A stretch of 64,000 nucleotides of DNA from Liquidambar formosana (GCA_039720395.1 CM077833.1:14817133-14881132); one strand, 5' to 3'; counted from the stretch's first letter, positions 23,828-36,500 are shown. The notes: a model not told the origin generated them from the sequence alone. Translations and numbers: made by a program.

Positions 23828-26800
23828 CCAATAAAATTTTCTTTGCCCATTATTAACATTTAAAAAAGAAAAACACCACCAACTTTTGTTCATATGCATG
23901 TTTACATTTTAATTTGGTGACTTGAGCACCCATGTGGGAATCGTTTGGCCAAAAATGGAATGAAATGAAATGAGATTTCAATAGTGAGTAAAACCGCTTA
24001 CCATCCTACTCACTATTAAAATCTCACTGCTAATCATTAAAATCTCATTCCATTATAATTCTTTTCGATTCCAAGCAAACAAACGTGCTAAAGAATTTTT
24101 TTTTTCAAACTCCTATCACCTTTAGTTCATATGCAAGTTAGGGTTTATATTGATAATTGCGGGACCTAAGAAATTTTTATTTTTCTTTTTTGGGCGAAGA
24201 AAAGCCAATAAAGTTTTTTTGGGTAATGCTATATGCAACTAGAAAATATGCTACGGAACATCAAAACTGATGTGGTAGGGAGAGAGAAAGAAAGAGATAG
24301 TTTGATGGGGACATTTTGGTCTTACAATTAGTGCTTCATCAGAACTGACTTTACTATAAACTATTACAAACAAAAACAAGTTTATAGTCAAAGCATACTT
24401 TTTGGGAATTACTCCTAATAAGGCAAATGCATTGGTAATTTCCGTTGTTTTTTTTTTTCCCAATACCAGAGAGGATAGATATTATTTTGGTACTTTGGCT
24501 CTGATATGTGACAGATGAGCCAGTGAAACTTTCTTTACATCAATGAAGTTCTGGTGAGAAGAGGTACAATTTTCAGATTTGGTTCCTCCTACAATTATCG
24601 GTAATATCCACCTAAACTTCCAGGCCCCTGGATGGCAGGAACCTAACAAACTGGTCTTACCAACCTGTAATTCTGCACTAGTCATGCTCTGTACACCTCA
24701 TTAGCTTAGTTAAACAAAGTGCTCATTTAATTAAGATGCAACTAAATGCTGATAATGGAGTAAGTGCTTGCTTTCAAGGTTGTGACGGCACAAAATTCTT
24801 GACATTTTATTTCATGATGAAAAACTGTCAAAGAAATTCAAAATAGAGCCAAAAAAAAGAAAAAAAAAGGCAAGTGAATGAATGGTATATATTTAATCTG
24901 AAAATTAAAGCAATGTGATCTTTGCAGGCATGGGGTGAAACAACCAGGAAATTCATGGTCTGACGGTCCAGAATACATCACACAATGCCCAATTGAACCA
25001 GGATCAAACTTCACTTACGAGGTCATATTTTCTAAAGAGGAAGGAACCCTTTGGTGGCACGCGCATAGCGATTGGACACGATCCAGTGTTCATGGTGCCA
25101 TTATTGTTTACCCTGCTGAAGGAACCACTTATCCATTTCCGACGCCTGATGGTGAAGAAGTCATCGTACTTGGTATGCAAATATATCAAATCATAAAGTT
25201 TTCAAGGTCTTTAGTATTGCAAAAAGAATATATATTTGGTCGTTTTAATATTTACTATGAGCTATAAAAGCTGAATAAGAACAATGACAGGAAATCATTA
25301 GATCTTAATAACTTGGGGTTGTCTAAATGAATAGCAATTTTTGGTCTCTGTAGTAGTTTAAAAAAACAGAGTACCAAGTCTCAAGTTAGGGGTGGGTTTG
25401 GGGGTATTAGTTAAACTGATCGTGTTGGGTTTGGGGCTGGGTTTATCCAGGACATGAATGTCTTTATTCCAGTTATAATTAATTAGAGTAGGCTTGTGTT
25501 TTAATGTTTGTAACAACAAACAGATGCTTTGGATACTAAAAATGAGAGGAGGAAATTAAAAGAAAAAATTAGGAGGCTAGACTAATTTGGGGTCAACCTT
25601 CATACAGTAAGGATTAGCAAAGCCATAAGAAGGCTGATAGGCTCTCATATTCAAAGTTTGACTGATATATGTTGTAGGATTACAATACTCTAACATCTCA
25701 TATAATATTCTTCCTTCTCTTATTGTTCTCTCGCAGGATCTTGGTATACAGAAGACGTGAACAGGGTAGTTGGAGCGGATCTCCAGACCGGTGCAGACAC
25801 ACCCCGATCAAATGCTTACGTCATTAATGGCCAGCCAGGAGATTTATGTAATTGCTCTAGAGGTATGTATAAATATTTAACTAGAGTAACTACTAGGAAG
25901 GCCTCTCCGGCCGGTAGATTGAGTGGTTACAACTTGGGTATGCTACCTTTGTAGGTGTTTTAGCTGTGTGTTTTCGATCTGGTGTCTGGTCTGATATATC
26001 TGATGTGTTCATAGACTGAATCTCACTTTATTTAATAAAATTTCTTTTACTCATAAAAAAACTAAAGTTAAAAGGTAGAGCCCACTCATTCATAAAAATA
26101 TATAAACTGTGCGTAAGCTTTCACTTTTCAAGTTAAAGGCCTAAAAAGATGATCGGATATTTTTAGGAGAATTTTAGATTGGTTGGGCTATGGGAAATAA
26201 TTACAGTTCAATGCTAATCATTATTAACTTCCTAATAATATTAATTGTAATTATTTATCTGTAACCTGACCAATCTGTAAGTTCCTCCTATTTTTTTAAA
26301 ATGCTTTAATAATGACACTATATGTTCTCTTCAGTGGTGTAAATAATTTATTTTCTTGCATTATTTATTTATCCTTGGTCGTCTATTGCATTTTATGAAA
26401 AAAAAATATTTTATGCATTTCCTCCTTTAGAATAAATTTTTTTGCTTCAGCCCCCCAAGGTAGAATTCTTGTTCCGCCGCTTGCATATATATTTGATCTT
26501 CTATTACCATCATTAATTCCTCTGTTTATATAATGCAGACTCAACGTACCGATGGGTTGTTGATTATGGCAAGACCTATCTAGTCCGCATAGTCGGCGCA
26601 GTGATGAATGCCGAACTCTTCTTCTCGATTGGAGGACACAACTTCACGGTGGTTGGAATGGATGGGAACTACCTGAAGCCCATTAATACCGATTACATGG
26701 TGATAAGCCCTGGACAAACCATGGACGTCCTACTCACAACAAACCAGTCCTTGAGTTACTATTACATTGCTGCAAGACAATATGATAGTGTGAGGCCTGA

Positions 26801-28197
26801 TGTTACAGACTATGACAAGATAAATGCCACCGCAATTCTTGTATACAAAGGAGACTATAGTCCCCCAGAGTACCCTACCTATCCAAAAAGCCTTCCTTCT
26901 TATGAGGATTTTATCGCTGCTGACAGATTTGTGAACAGCCTTAGGAGCTTAGCGAGCAGCGACCACCCAATAGATGTTCCCATGAACATTACCACCCGAC
27001 TGTTTATAACGGTTGCTATGAACCAGATTATCTGTCCAGACGGTTCGTGCGATGGGATCAATGGAAATAGGCTGGCTTCTAGCTTAAGCAACATAAGCTT
27101 TGAGAACCCCAGTACCGATGTTCTACTTGCCTACTACAAGTATGTTTCTCCTCTTTCTTTCTCTCTCTCTAATTAGGTGCATGTAGAATGTTTTAGAATT
27201 TCTCAAGTAATACCACAATTCAATTTCTTTGAAATAATATTATTTCAAAACCTTTGAATTGGCACAGGAATTTGAGTGGGTTTTACACCCCTGATTTTCC
27301 GGACCAGCCGCCTTCTTACTTCAACTTCACAGGGCAAGATCTGCCGTTTAATACTACAGTACCGATCCAGGGGACCAAGGTGAAGATGCTGAATTATAAT
27401 GAAGAAGTGGAGGTAATATTTCAAGGGACTGATGTGTTGAATGCATCAGAGAATCATCCAATGCATATGCATGGTTATAGCTTTTACGTGGTCGGATTGG
27501 GGTACGGGAATTTTGATCCAGAGACAGACCCAAAAGGGTATAATTTCGTTGATCCACCTGAGCTGACTACCACTAAAACTCCCAAGAATGGATGGGTTAC
27601 TATAAGATTCAAAGCAAGTAATCCTGGTAAGTTTTTGAATTTCAGAGATAATATTATGGTCTTCAGCTTAAATTTTTCCCAAAAATCGCTTTAAATTTAA
27701 TTAGAGGAATGCTATCTGCCGTTGGTAGCTAGCAACCTCAGAAGCACCCTACTCCCTATGCATATACGCGTGTTTATTTTTTGAACACGTGTCTGTCCAA
27801 TAAGGGCTACAGGCCACTAAGTAAAATATATTTTCCACGAAGAACCAGACAAGTATCCTAATGTTGAACACGGGTTATGTTGGGTCTATTGGAGGATGTC
27901 CATCTTGTGGATACGTAATGTGTCCATAGGGAGAATGTTTTAATGGTGGATGCACGCTAGCATTACTTATATCAAATGGATGGTTTTTTCTCAGGTGTAT
28001 GGTTTTGGCACTGTCACTTGGATCGACACCTCAGCTGGGGTATGAACACTGTTTTCATAGTGAAGAATGGTGGCACTCCTGAGACAAGTCTCCGACCGCC
28101 CCCTGCTTACTTGCCTCCTTGTAATGCTCAATTCAAGTCTTGGATCCGAGAATTTGACGATTCAGATGGACTAGTGAAAACATTAAATTTGATTTGA
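21952..28197 (+). CDS. Laccase (multicopper oxidase), seven exons, complete
   Basis: This is a secreted blue copper oxidase that oxidises phenolics (p-diphenol:O2 oxidoreductase) in the cell wall. Exons: 21952-22050, 22355-22506, 24928-25172, 25737-25862, 26539-27139, 27268-27626, 27995-28197; all introns are GT-AG and the joined frame is open for 594 residues. The start was taken at the second in-frame ATG (21952) because it begins a typical signal peptide ([20 protein letters not shown]) that aligns with laccase copy 2; an ATG pair 60 bases upstream would add a charged 20-residue N-terminus. Copper ligands: HWHG (83-86), WHAHSDW (127-133), HPMHMHG (471-477) and [12 protein letters not shown] (533-544), with Met-544 as the axial type 1 residue. 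Length and exons 2-3 (152 and 245 bp) are normal for plant laccases. It looks closest to the LAC14/15 group by memory, which is not a firm assignment. Intron 2 (2.4 kb) is oddly composite. Confidence 0.95.
23690..23823 (+). mobile_element. Possible tRNA-derived SINE in laccase intron 2
   Basis: TTAGCCTAGTGGTGAG near 23,702 resembles a pol III A box, and GGTTAAGGGTTTAAAGCCT near 23,748 a degenerate B box. The unit ends in poly-A followed by a TA microsatellite. The G/T-rich DNA before it (23,050-23,690) is unlike the rest of the intron and may be non-coding LINE 3' sequence. No target duplication was recognised. Confidence 0.45.
24345..24436 (+). other. Relic of a laccase 5' flank inside intron 2
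   Basis: This segment matches, base by base with few changes, the sequence immediately upstream of laccase copy 2 exon 1 (47,195-47,290). Shared phrases are GACTTTACTATAAAC, ATTACAAACAAA, GGAATTACTCCTAATAAG and the terminal ATGCAT. In copy 2 the ATGCAT begins the upstream start codon; here it runs into TGGTAATT, which resembles the exon 2 donor of this gene (ACTGGTAATTAA at 22,504). The simplest reading is that exon 1 to exon 2 of another laccase copy was deleted from this place. Confidence 0.7.
25885..26066 (+). mobile_element. 5'-truncated LINE 3' end in laccase intron 4
   Basis: A non-coding segment ending in TTTAATAAAATTTCTTTTAC and an A-run, flanked by similar phrases AACTAGAGTAA and AACTAAAGTTAA that may be a target duplication. 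Such T/G-rich tails ending AATAAAATTTC are typical of plant LINE 3' ends. It does not disturb the splice sites. Confidence 0.4.
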
Positions 28198-28432
28198 CTT
28201 CGGTGTTATTGGGGCTATAACTACTTATCAAATATGTTGATTTTACGGGACTGTAGGGAATTTTTCAGTAAAATGATTACACAAGAGTTTAAACTGTTTA
28301 ATAGTAATAGCCTTACTATTATTATTATTATGATTATTTACCACCGATAGTTTACAATTAATGTTAAACTTTCATTCTCATTGTTGTTAGTAAGAGCTTA
28401 CATTATACACTCATCAATCAAATATTTTAAAT

Positions 28433-28625
28433 AATCCACGGGGGTTGGTTTAGTTGCTAAGTATTGAATTTTTCACTTGTAAGGCTTAGGTTTGACTCCT
28501 ACTACTATTAGTCTTCCTTGGTAAGCGATCATTAAGTCCAGTGTAAGTCTTCGTTGAGGCCTACTGTTTGCCTTGGCCCTGGATTGGGTTAGCCTCTCCT
28601 CACCTAAACTTTTAATTACAAAACA
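28433..28625 (+). mobile_element. tRNA-derived SINE with 17-bp TSD
   Basis: The exact direct repeat AATCAAATATTTTAAAT (28416-28432 and 28626-28642) flanks the insertion. The body begins GGGGGTTGGTTTAGTTGCTA (A-box-like) and has AGGTTTGACTCCTAC (B-box-like) about 45 bases later, the spacing of a pol III promoter. It ends in an A-rich tail. It lies about 240 bp downstream of the laccase stop codon, so it may fall near the 3' end of the transcript. Confidence 0.85.
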
Positions 28626-28702
28626 AATCAAATATTTTAAATTGGCACTTCTAGCCAGCTAGTCAAATCATGACCACAAATATATATATAATCCCGGATA
28701 TA

Positions 28703-28756
28703 CCGTCCGTGAGCGACATGCGCGCGTATAAATGCGCGCATGTTGCTCACGGACGG
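28703..28756. repeat. GC-rich perfect-looking hairpin
   Basis: A 23-base arm CCGTCCGTGAGCGACATGCG... (28703-28725) and its inverse (28734-28756), with one mismatch and an 8-base loop GTATAAAT. It is very GC-rich in AT-rich surroundings. No element family was recognised. Confidence 0.8.
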
Positions 28757-28929
28757 CTGTGATCGAACGTGATACTTTGACATATCTCACACATGATCAT
28801 CCCCATATATATATATTAAAGCTATAGAGAAAATCGACTCTTTATTATTTAAGTGGTCATGATTTAATTGTCTGTTATATAAGATTTTTTCTTTTAAATA
28901 TTAAAAATTTTTAAAAATACATATAATTT

Positions 28930-30720
28930 TTTGGGTATGTAAGAATATCATTAAAAGAAAAAGAAACGAATATATTACAATTATGGCAAAACACCAAGAA
29001 ATTACAAATGAGGTGGGGAAACACTAAAACCCCAATTGGCACAAAAAATACTAGTTCTAGCTAGGACTATCAACTGGTCTTTTAGAATCTGACAGTTTAT
29101 ACCAAACATCTTTGACAATATTACAAAAAATTACATCAACACAAGAGTGATTGTTGCCATGAACGCGGCTATTTCTTTCTCTCTAAATTTTGTAGATAGT
29201 AGTTGCCTAAGCAAGTTTTTTCACAACAAATTAAGCAAAAGGAGTTTCCCTTTAGATTATGAACCGCCCATTGGAGTTCATTTAACCAGAAGCGAGGGGG
29301 CTGATTGACACAGCAAAGATGAAAAATTCTCCCCCAAACTCTAGCTGTGAAGGGACAGTCAAAAAAGAGATGGTCTCTACTCTTAACTTGAAAATGGCAA
29401 AGCGCACATCTGGAAAAAGGGGTAATAACCTAAGAAGAAAGATGATCTTGAGTGGCAAGTCTATTATTGATGGTGAGCCAGAGAATCAAAGAGTGCTTTT
29501 TTATTGCTTATGGGAACGAAACAACCCTACTCTATTCAACTTCAGGCATGCGACCACGGATGTTAACCCAAGCAGATTTAGTAATGAACATCCCTGAAGG
29601 GGGAGCAAGCCAACAAACACGTTCAGGCTGAGAAGGATTAGGGGATTGGATAGAAAGAAGATCCATCCAGCTAGCTAATAGGCCATTCCCAATCAGAGTT
29701 GGAAATGATATAACTAACTTTAGCATTGAGAGTGCCGGGATGCAGTCATTAGGGATGTACAAAAAACCGTCCAATCCGATCATTTAGTACCATCCTAGGT
29801 GGTTTGAGGGGTTAGGCGGCACGATTTGGCTGGATTGAGAAATAAAAGTGGTTATTTGGTTTAGTTGGTGGGTTAAATATTGTCAAATCGCCAATAAACC
29901 AAATTGACCTGCCTTTAAAAACATATATATATAATTACAAAAATCAAATATAGAAATCTTTTTATCACAATTATTGATGGCCAAATAGATAACCTTAGGC
30001 TTTAGATTCCTAAATCCCCAAATGATGCACATCAACTCATTAAGATATGCCACGATTCATATACCCAAGTCCCTATTCAGAAATATGAAATTGGGTTGCA
30101 TATTAGTGTATTTTACTATTTCTTATTGATACTTTGTTAGGTTGCTACATTTTGGATCTTCCAGCAAGATTTGAAGTTAATTTAACATTATCTCCAATTT
30201 CATCTACATTAATTGGGTGTTTATTCTTACAAAGTCACAATTTACTTCTTTGGCATGCATTAAGATATTGTGAAAGTATGAATCAAACTTTACATGACCA
30301 ATAAAAATAGTTAAATTTTCTAGATTTATTTACAACTCATCAATTAAGGCCCAATATATATTAGAAAATGCCCAATTAAAAATGGCACAATAGAAAACGC
30401 CAAATCATTCTAAATTGCTAATGACAAACCGTCTAAAAAATCAACCAACCCATCGATTTTTAGCACATATGGTTTGGTGGCGGGTTAGAAGTTTTGCAAT
30501 CCGCCATTGGTGGATTGATTGGTATTTTGCCCCTAAACTACTTCAAACCGACCCGTGCACATCCCTAACTAGCATTATCGATAATGTGAGAGCCGCTAAG
30601 TAATTGGCCCCATAGGAAGCCAGTAGTCATACCAAAAAAATGTAGCTAGGAATACCATCACCAATGACATGTTTAATAAGAGGTAGAATTCTATCTCGAA
30701 GCTTCAAAATTTTCCTCTCA
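28930..30720 (-). pseudogene. Dead LINE (L1-type) fragment, C-terminal zinc-knuckle region
   Basis: Read on the minus strand, this is the 3' part of a plant L1-like LINE. Downstream of a lost reverse transcriptase core come KILKLRD (near 30,690), then after an interruption DCIPALSMLKLV, SGMFITKSAWVNIRG (29,540-29,600), then in shifted frames WFPYAIKKHSLILWLTINN (about 29,460-29,515) and cysteine/histidine-bearing zf-RVT sequence, then a non-coding tail to about 28,930. Several stops and frameshifts are present, so it is inactive. A hAT-like element (29,750-30,567) splits it. The 5' part of the element is missing. Confidence 0.75.
29750..30567. mobile_element. hAT-like element inserted in the LINE
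   Basis: The ends are TAGGGATGTACA (left) and TAGGGATGTGCA (right, minus strand), near-identical TIRs of the TAGGG-TG-CA type. LINE coding sequence resumes on both sides. The interior has inverted phrases such as 'aaaccg' and 'ggtttggtggcgggtt'. An 8-bp duplication is not clear (GCAGTCAT and ACTAGCAT). Confidence 0.7.
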
Positions 30721-30784
30721 AATGATCAATTATGTCACAACCATAGCTCTCTTGCTTTCTCATTCTATTCTAGAACATCACATG

Positions 30785-31020
30785 TTTGATTGTTTTTTTT
30801 TTTTTGTTTTTTTTTTTTTTTCAAGCAATGACGTGTTCGAACTGTCAAATCCTGACTAATCCTCGTTCCCCACGCGGGACAACCACCCCATGAGGTTGTT
30901 TAACGCCCGAACTAATAGCCTTAAGTAGTGGCTAGCCAAGAGAGATTGGCTGGTTTCGAATCGGGATGTCTGAGTTACAATTCGTCCCTTTGCCACCAGG
31001 CCAACTCTCGTTGGTTATTT
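30785..31020 (-). mobile_element. tRNA-derived SINE, minus strand
   Basis: On the minus strand, GAGTTGGCCTGGTGGCAAAG (A-box-like) is followed by GATTCGAAACC (B-box-like). The unit ends in a long A tract (T tract at about 30,797-30,821 on the plus strand). Flanking phrases TTTGATTG occur on both sides and may be the target duplication. A decayed relative lies at about 20.24-20.35 kb. Confidence 0.7.
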
Positions 31021-31054
31021 GATTGATTGTTTGAAAAAAAAACAATATAGAGTA

Positions 31055-31315
31055 CTCCCTCCTTCCCAATTGATCATCACTTTTAAAAATTCACGTTTTT
31101 TTTAGGAAATCTTATTAAATGTTTTCACATCGATATATGTGTTTTAATACTCTAATTTTGCTCTCAAATGTATAAAGATTACAAAAAGATAAAATATCCA
31201 TGAGGAAATGTATTTAGATGATCAAATTAAAAGAATCATTGATCTTTTGAATGAGACTATAATATTGAAATATCCCAAGAAGAAAAAAGGACCAGTAAAA
31301 CGGGAATGGAACGAG
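31055..31315. mobile_element. Stowaway MITE
   Basis: Flanked by TA on both sides. The left end is CTCCCTCCTTCCCAATTGAT and the right end, minus strand, CTCGTTCCATTCCCGTTTTA. The 261-bp size, TA target and CTCCCTCC start are diagnostic of Stowaway. Confidence 0.8.
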
Positions 31316-31689
31316 TATAAAAAAAGAGGCATGGAAATGCAAGTTTTGAGAAAGAACATGCAGTTGAAATGTAGTTGTTGAACAGTAGGTTCCCCATCCA
31401 ATTCTCATGCCAAAAAAACTAGTTTATGAAACTAATGGTATTATTCAGTAGAAAACATTAGTTTGAACAACTTTATAAAATAAAATAAAAAATTTCAAAA
31501 ATCTCTCATCTATTTCTATAAAAGAGAAATAAAGCTAGACTCTCATAATTAAATCAGGATCGCAAAAGTTTCGATACTCTTTTTCATAAAATTTTAAAAA
31601 TTTTAAAATAAATGATGATACATGCAGAAGAATTCTTATGGTAACAATTAATAGGTGAAAACTCATAATTAAATTACAGATAACAAGAG

Positions 31690-32007
31690 TTCCCGTTGTT
31701 TTAAATTCTGGAAGTGTCGGCAGTGAGCCATTTTTTTTTTGTAGTGTCACCAACCCGGTAGCGGAAATTCAATCTATCCCAGTCAACTAAACCCAACTGG
31801 AATACGAGATCATGCCCACACGTGCCTAACTGCAAAGCCTTAGCTTTATATTCCACACAAACCTCAACCCCCCCCCCCCCCCCCCCCCCCCCCAACAACC
31901 AAAAAAAAAAATTTATATAATAAAATAAAAAATAAAATAGGGACCGCAACTTGTTCAAGAACATATGGAAGAACGTACGGAAGAACACCCACCACGAAAT
32001 GGAGAAG
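31690..32007 (+). promoter_or_regulatory. Displaced 5' flank of laccase copy 2
   Basis: The block at about 31,745-31,860 matches the 5' flank of the intact laccase (21,665-21,775), sharing GAAATTCAA, a G-box CACGTG (31819-31824) directly followed by CCTAAC, then GCAAAG and 'cttta-attcca'. It is cut at 32,007 by the giant palindrome, and the homologous coding region (exon 1) now starts 15.3 kb further on. A run of 26 C (31,868-31,893) lies inside. Whether it still drives any transcript cannot be seen. Confidence 0.65.
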
Positions 32008-32289
32008 GGGCAATTACCGATTGAGTCTATCATTTCATGGTATTGCCGCCGAAGGACGGTCTCAGAATTCTAAAATTTGTAATGACCATTCAGGATGGCC
32101 TTAACTAGGGTGGGTGTGGTGTTAGTTTTTACTTCCCCATTCTACCCTTCTGCACTATAGCAAGCACATCGCCCATCCTCTCTCTCTCATCCCCTTCACA
32201 GCACCCGTCCAATCTCTCTCTCATCCCCCCTCAGCACCCGTCCAATCTGCCTCTCTCTCTCTCATCTCTGTCAGTCTTCATATGCACAG

Positions 32290-32336
<47 letters not shown>

Positions 32337-32456
32337 CTCTTCCCTTCAAGCTCCCGCTCAAGGAAACTTAACGGACCAACATCTCACGGCGACCTCCCTC
32401 ATCCATCCAAACGACAGCCTCCTCCCTCACCGGCGGCAAGAAACAGCGGCGAGGAA

Positions 32457-33530
32457 TGTGATGACCTGAATTATATATATATATATAATTTTATTTTCTT
32501 TAATTATTTTTGGAAAGGATGATCCTACCTTATGTTTTTGGGGGCAAGGAACACCATGGTAGTGTCAAATTTCAGAGAAAATGACCGTATATGGAAGTTT
32601 TAGAAATTTCAGAATTTTGGATCATGAAAACCCGAAATTTTAGGCTTAAAAACGAATATGATTTTATGGGATTTTGAATGAAAAATTTATATACGCACGT
32701 AATACTCCGCGTGAGCTTCGATTCGACACTTGAATGATTGAAAACGGTTAAGATTCGACACTTGAATGATTGAAAACGGTTAAGAAACGAGGGAGATATT
32801 AATCGTCAAAGTTGGCCCGTTGAACACACGGTGTAACCAGGTTACAAAATGCAACCCGCGGGAGGTTGAAGATGACCCATAGGACTATGATCCTGTGTGG
32901 GTGCATCCGTATATCTTACTGTGTTCTCATGCATTTAAAAGCAATACGATAATCATATGAACCCCAAATTTGACCATTGGGCTCCTCTTAGCGGGCCCTA
33001 CCATGTGGGACCCTTGGTTGACTATTTTGACTAAGTTTGACTATAGTTTGACTTTTCGGCCAATTTAATATTTGTTAAAAATTCCAGAATATACTAGAAA
33101 ATTCCAAACATTACAGAAAATTCTTGAAAATTATGAAAAATTCCCAAAAATTATAAAGAGTGTTTTAAAAATTATTTTGATCATTTTGGGACCATAGTTC
33201 ACTATCAGAAGGCCAATAGTAATTTTTGAGTACGTTATATTTATTTTGAAATTTACCTAAAGATCACGTATGTATAATTATCAGATTTTATCGGTCCTCG
33301 GGAGAACCCTAGGGAGCATTAATGCTGCATCCACATCGTCAGTATCTATCACATGGATTTGGGTTGGTATTGCTCGCGATTGAGGTAAGAAATGTGGCTT
33401 CTTTACACTTAATATAGTATTATTTTATAGATGTGATTTAAAATACCTTAATTATGTTGTTGGATTTTCCCACTGCAATGAGTCCAATATCATTCACACA
33501 TGCTGATTTTTTTTTTTTTTAAAACTTTAG
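32457..33530 (+). mobile_element. Possible LTR relic in the left arm (mirrored at about 44.6-45.7 kb)
   Basis: It starts TGTGATGACCTGAATTATAT, similar to the plus-strand left end of the 8.6-10.5 kb LTR-like element (TATCATGACCCAAATTA). It contains GATTGAGGTAAG (33,382), a phrase frequent in plant gypsy LTRs. No matching 3' end or target duplication was found, so this is tentative. Confidence 0.3.
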
Positions 33531-33550
33531 AGCCTTCTTCATGGGGCTAT

Positions 33551-33588
<38 letters not shown>

Positions 33589-33599
33589 AACCCCTTATG

Positions 33600-36500
33600 G
33601 GTAAACCCTGAACCCATCCAAGAATAGTCAACAATCACTAACTACAATTTTAGGGTACTGAAAGGATCATTGGGGTAGTAAAATTTACAAGAAAAAATAA
33701 TAAACAATTTTACGATGTATTAAGGGTATAAACATGTTATAATGAATTAGTAATTTATTTGAAAAAAAAAATTACAAATGACAAGATAGAACGCATGTGT
33801 TTTGACTTTAGTGTGTACATTTTAAGTAACCATTGTGTATATGTTTCAAGTTCATTGCGTACATAATATATCCCCATTTAGTACACTTGGGGTCGGGACC
33901 AAATTTGAGATTTTTTTTTACACATTTTAGGGTACTAAAATGATCTTTGGGGTTGTAAAATTTATTTGAAAGAATAATAAACAATTTTACGATGTGTTAA
34001 GGGTATAAGCATGTTATAATGAATTAGTAACTTATTTGAAAAAAAAATATATATATATATATATAAAAATGAAAAGATAGAACATGCGTTTTGACTTTAG
34101 TGCGTACATTTTAAATAACTAATGCGTACATGTTTCAAGTTCATTGCGTATATATTATATCCTCGCTTAGTACACTTGGGGTCAAGACTATGTTTGGGAT
34201 TTTTTTACACATTTTAGGGTACAGAAATGATCTTTGGGGTAGTAAAATTTATTTGAAAAAATAATAAACAATGTTACGTTGTGTTAAGAGTATAAGCATA
34301 TTATAATGAATTTGTAATTTATTTGGGGAAAAAAAAATTATGAATGAAAAGATAAAATGCATGTGTTTTGACTTCAGTGTGTACATTATAAGTAACCAAT
34401 GCATACATGTTTCAAGTTCATTGCGTACATATTATATCTCCGTTTAGTACACTTAGGGTCGGGACCACATTTGGGATTATTTTTTTACACATTTTAGGGT
34501 ACTAAAATGATCTTTGGGGTAGTAAAATTTATTTGAAAGAATAATAAAGTATTTTATGATGTGTTAAGGGTATAAGCATATTATAATGAATTAGTAACTT
34601 ATTTGAAAAAAAAAAAAAAAAAAAGAATATACAAATGAAAAGATAAAACACGTGTTTTGACTTTAGTGCGTACATTTTAAGTAACCAATGCGTACATGTT
34701 TCAAGTTCATTGCGTACATATTATATCCTCGTTTAGTACACTTGGGTCAGGACCACGTTTGGGATTTTTTACACATTTTAGCGTAATGAAATGATTTTTG
34801 GGGTAGTAAAATTTATTTTAAAAAATAATAAACAATGTTACGATGTATTAAAGGTATAAACATGTTATAATGAATTTGTAATTTATTTGGAAAAAAAAAA
34901 ATTATGAATGAAAAGATAGAATGCATGTCTTTTGACTTTAGTGTATACATTTTAAGTAACCAATGCGTATATGTTTTAAATTCATTGCGTACATATTATA
35001 TCCCCGTTTAGTACATTTGGGGTCAAGACCATGTTTGAGATTTTTTTACACATTTTAGGGTACTGAAATGATCTTTGGGGTAGTAAAATTTATTTGAAAG
35101 ATTAATAAACAATGTTACGATGTGTTAAGGGTATAAGCATATTATAATGAATTTGTAATTTATTTGGGAAAAAAAAAAATTATGAATGAAAAAATAAAAC
35201 GCATGTGTATTGACTTCAGTGTGTACATTTTAAGTAATCAATGCGTACATGTTTCAAGTTCATTGCGTACATATTATATCCCCGTTTAGTACACTTGGGG
35301 TCTGGACCACATTTGGTATTATTTTTTACACATTTTAGGGTACTAAAATGATCTTTTAGGTAGTAAAATTTACTTGAAAGAATAATAAACAATTTTATGA
35401 TGTGTTAAGGGTATAAGCATATTATAATGAATTAGTAACTTATTTGAAAAAAAAAAAAAAAAAAAGAATATACAAATGAAAAGATAGAACACGTGTTTTG
35501 ACTTTAGTGCGTACATTTTAAGTAACCAATGCGTACATGTTTTAAGTACTGTGAGCGCCGCATCCTGAACTACGCCGGTTTAGTAGTACGCCGCTAACCA
35601 TGGATGATTAGGGCGGAGAGGGAGTCGCCACCCGGTTTGGCCCCGGGAACCGATTGACCCCTAGCAAGAGGCCCACTCGTAATTACCCAAAGAATTAAGG
35701 TTCGGAGTTAAGGTACGTTGTCGGGAAGGTGTTAGGCACCCGACAACGCCCGGCTGAATCCGGCCTCCACACGCATTTTGTTGGCTTTAATTAACGAGAA
35801 ATATTAATTGAGTTCAACCCTTATTCATGCGACAAATATATCAAGCGACAATGGCACACAGGATGACATTATATGAATAAAAAAAATATGCAAATAAATA
35901 ACCAAACAGAAGATAAAATTGATAAACAGAATAAACAGTAGCTGCGAAAGAAGAAAAGGGGGAAGGATTTACCGCTGCCTGCAAAAAGATGGATTAGCAA
36001 AACATCCTAAATGTGCGTACGCATAAACATAAGGTGTGTACGCACCTTTAATATGCACGTACGCACAAATAGTGGCAGATTCGAGAAAACAAGCAGAATA
36101 TATTTGAATCTCCTATGCTACTTATGCAATGCTGTAAAAAGATGCAACGTGCAGATTCCTAATTTACATAGAAATGCCCTATTATTTATCATTCCATTCT
36201 AAACCTGAACATGGATTTATGTATTTAAAACATCATGTTCAATCATGCGAAGACAATGAATGACATTGAACACACCTAATATATAATACAAAGCATAAAT
36301 CCAGTCATGAAGCATTTAATTGAGAACACCTAAGTAAGTCTAAAATCATAGCATTCAATGAAATCATGCACATTTGAGAATATACTTAAGAGAACAATTA
36401 ATGATTATTCCCAAACTTGAGCAAATGAATCAAAAGAAGATGTTACTCTCAGGTTTGGGTGAATCCCAATGAATACGCTAACAAGTTCTCTCTTCTAAGC

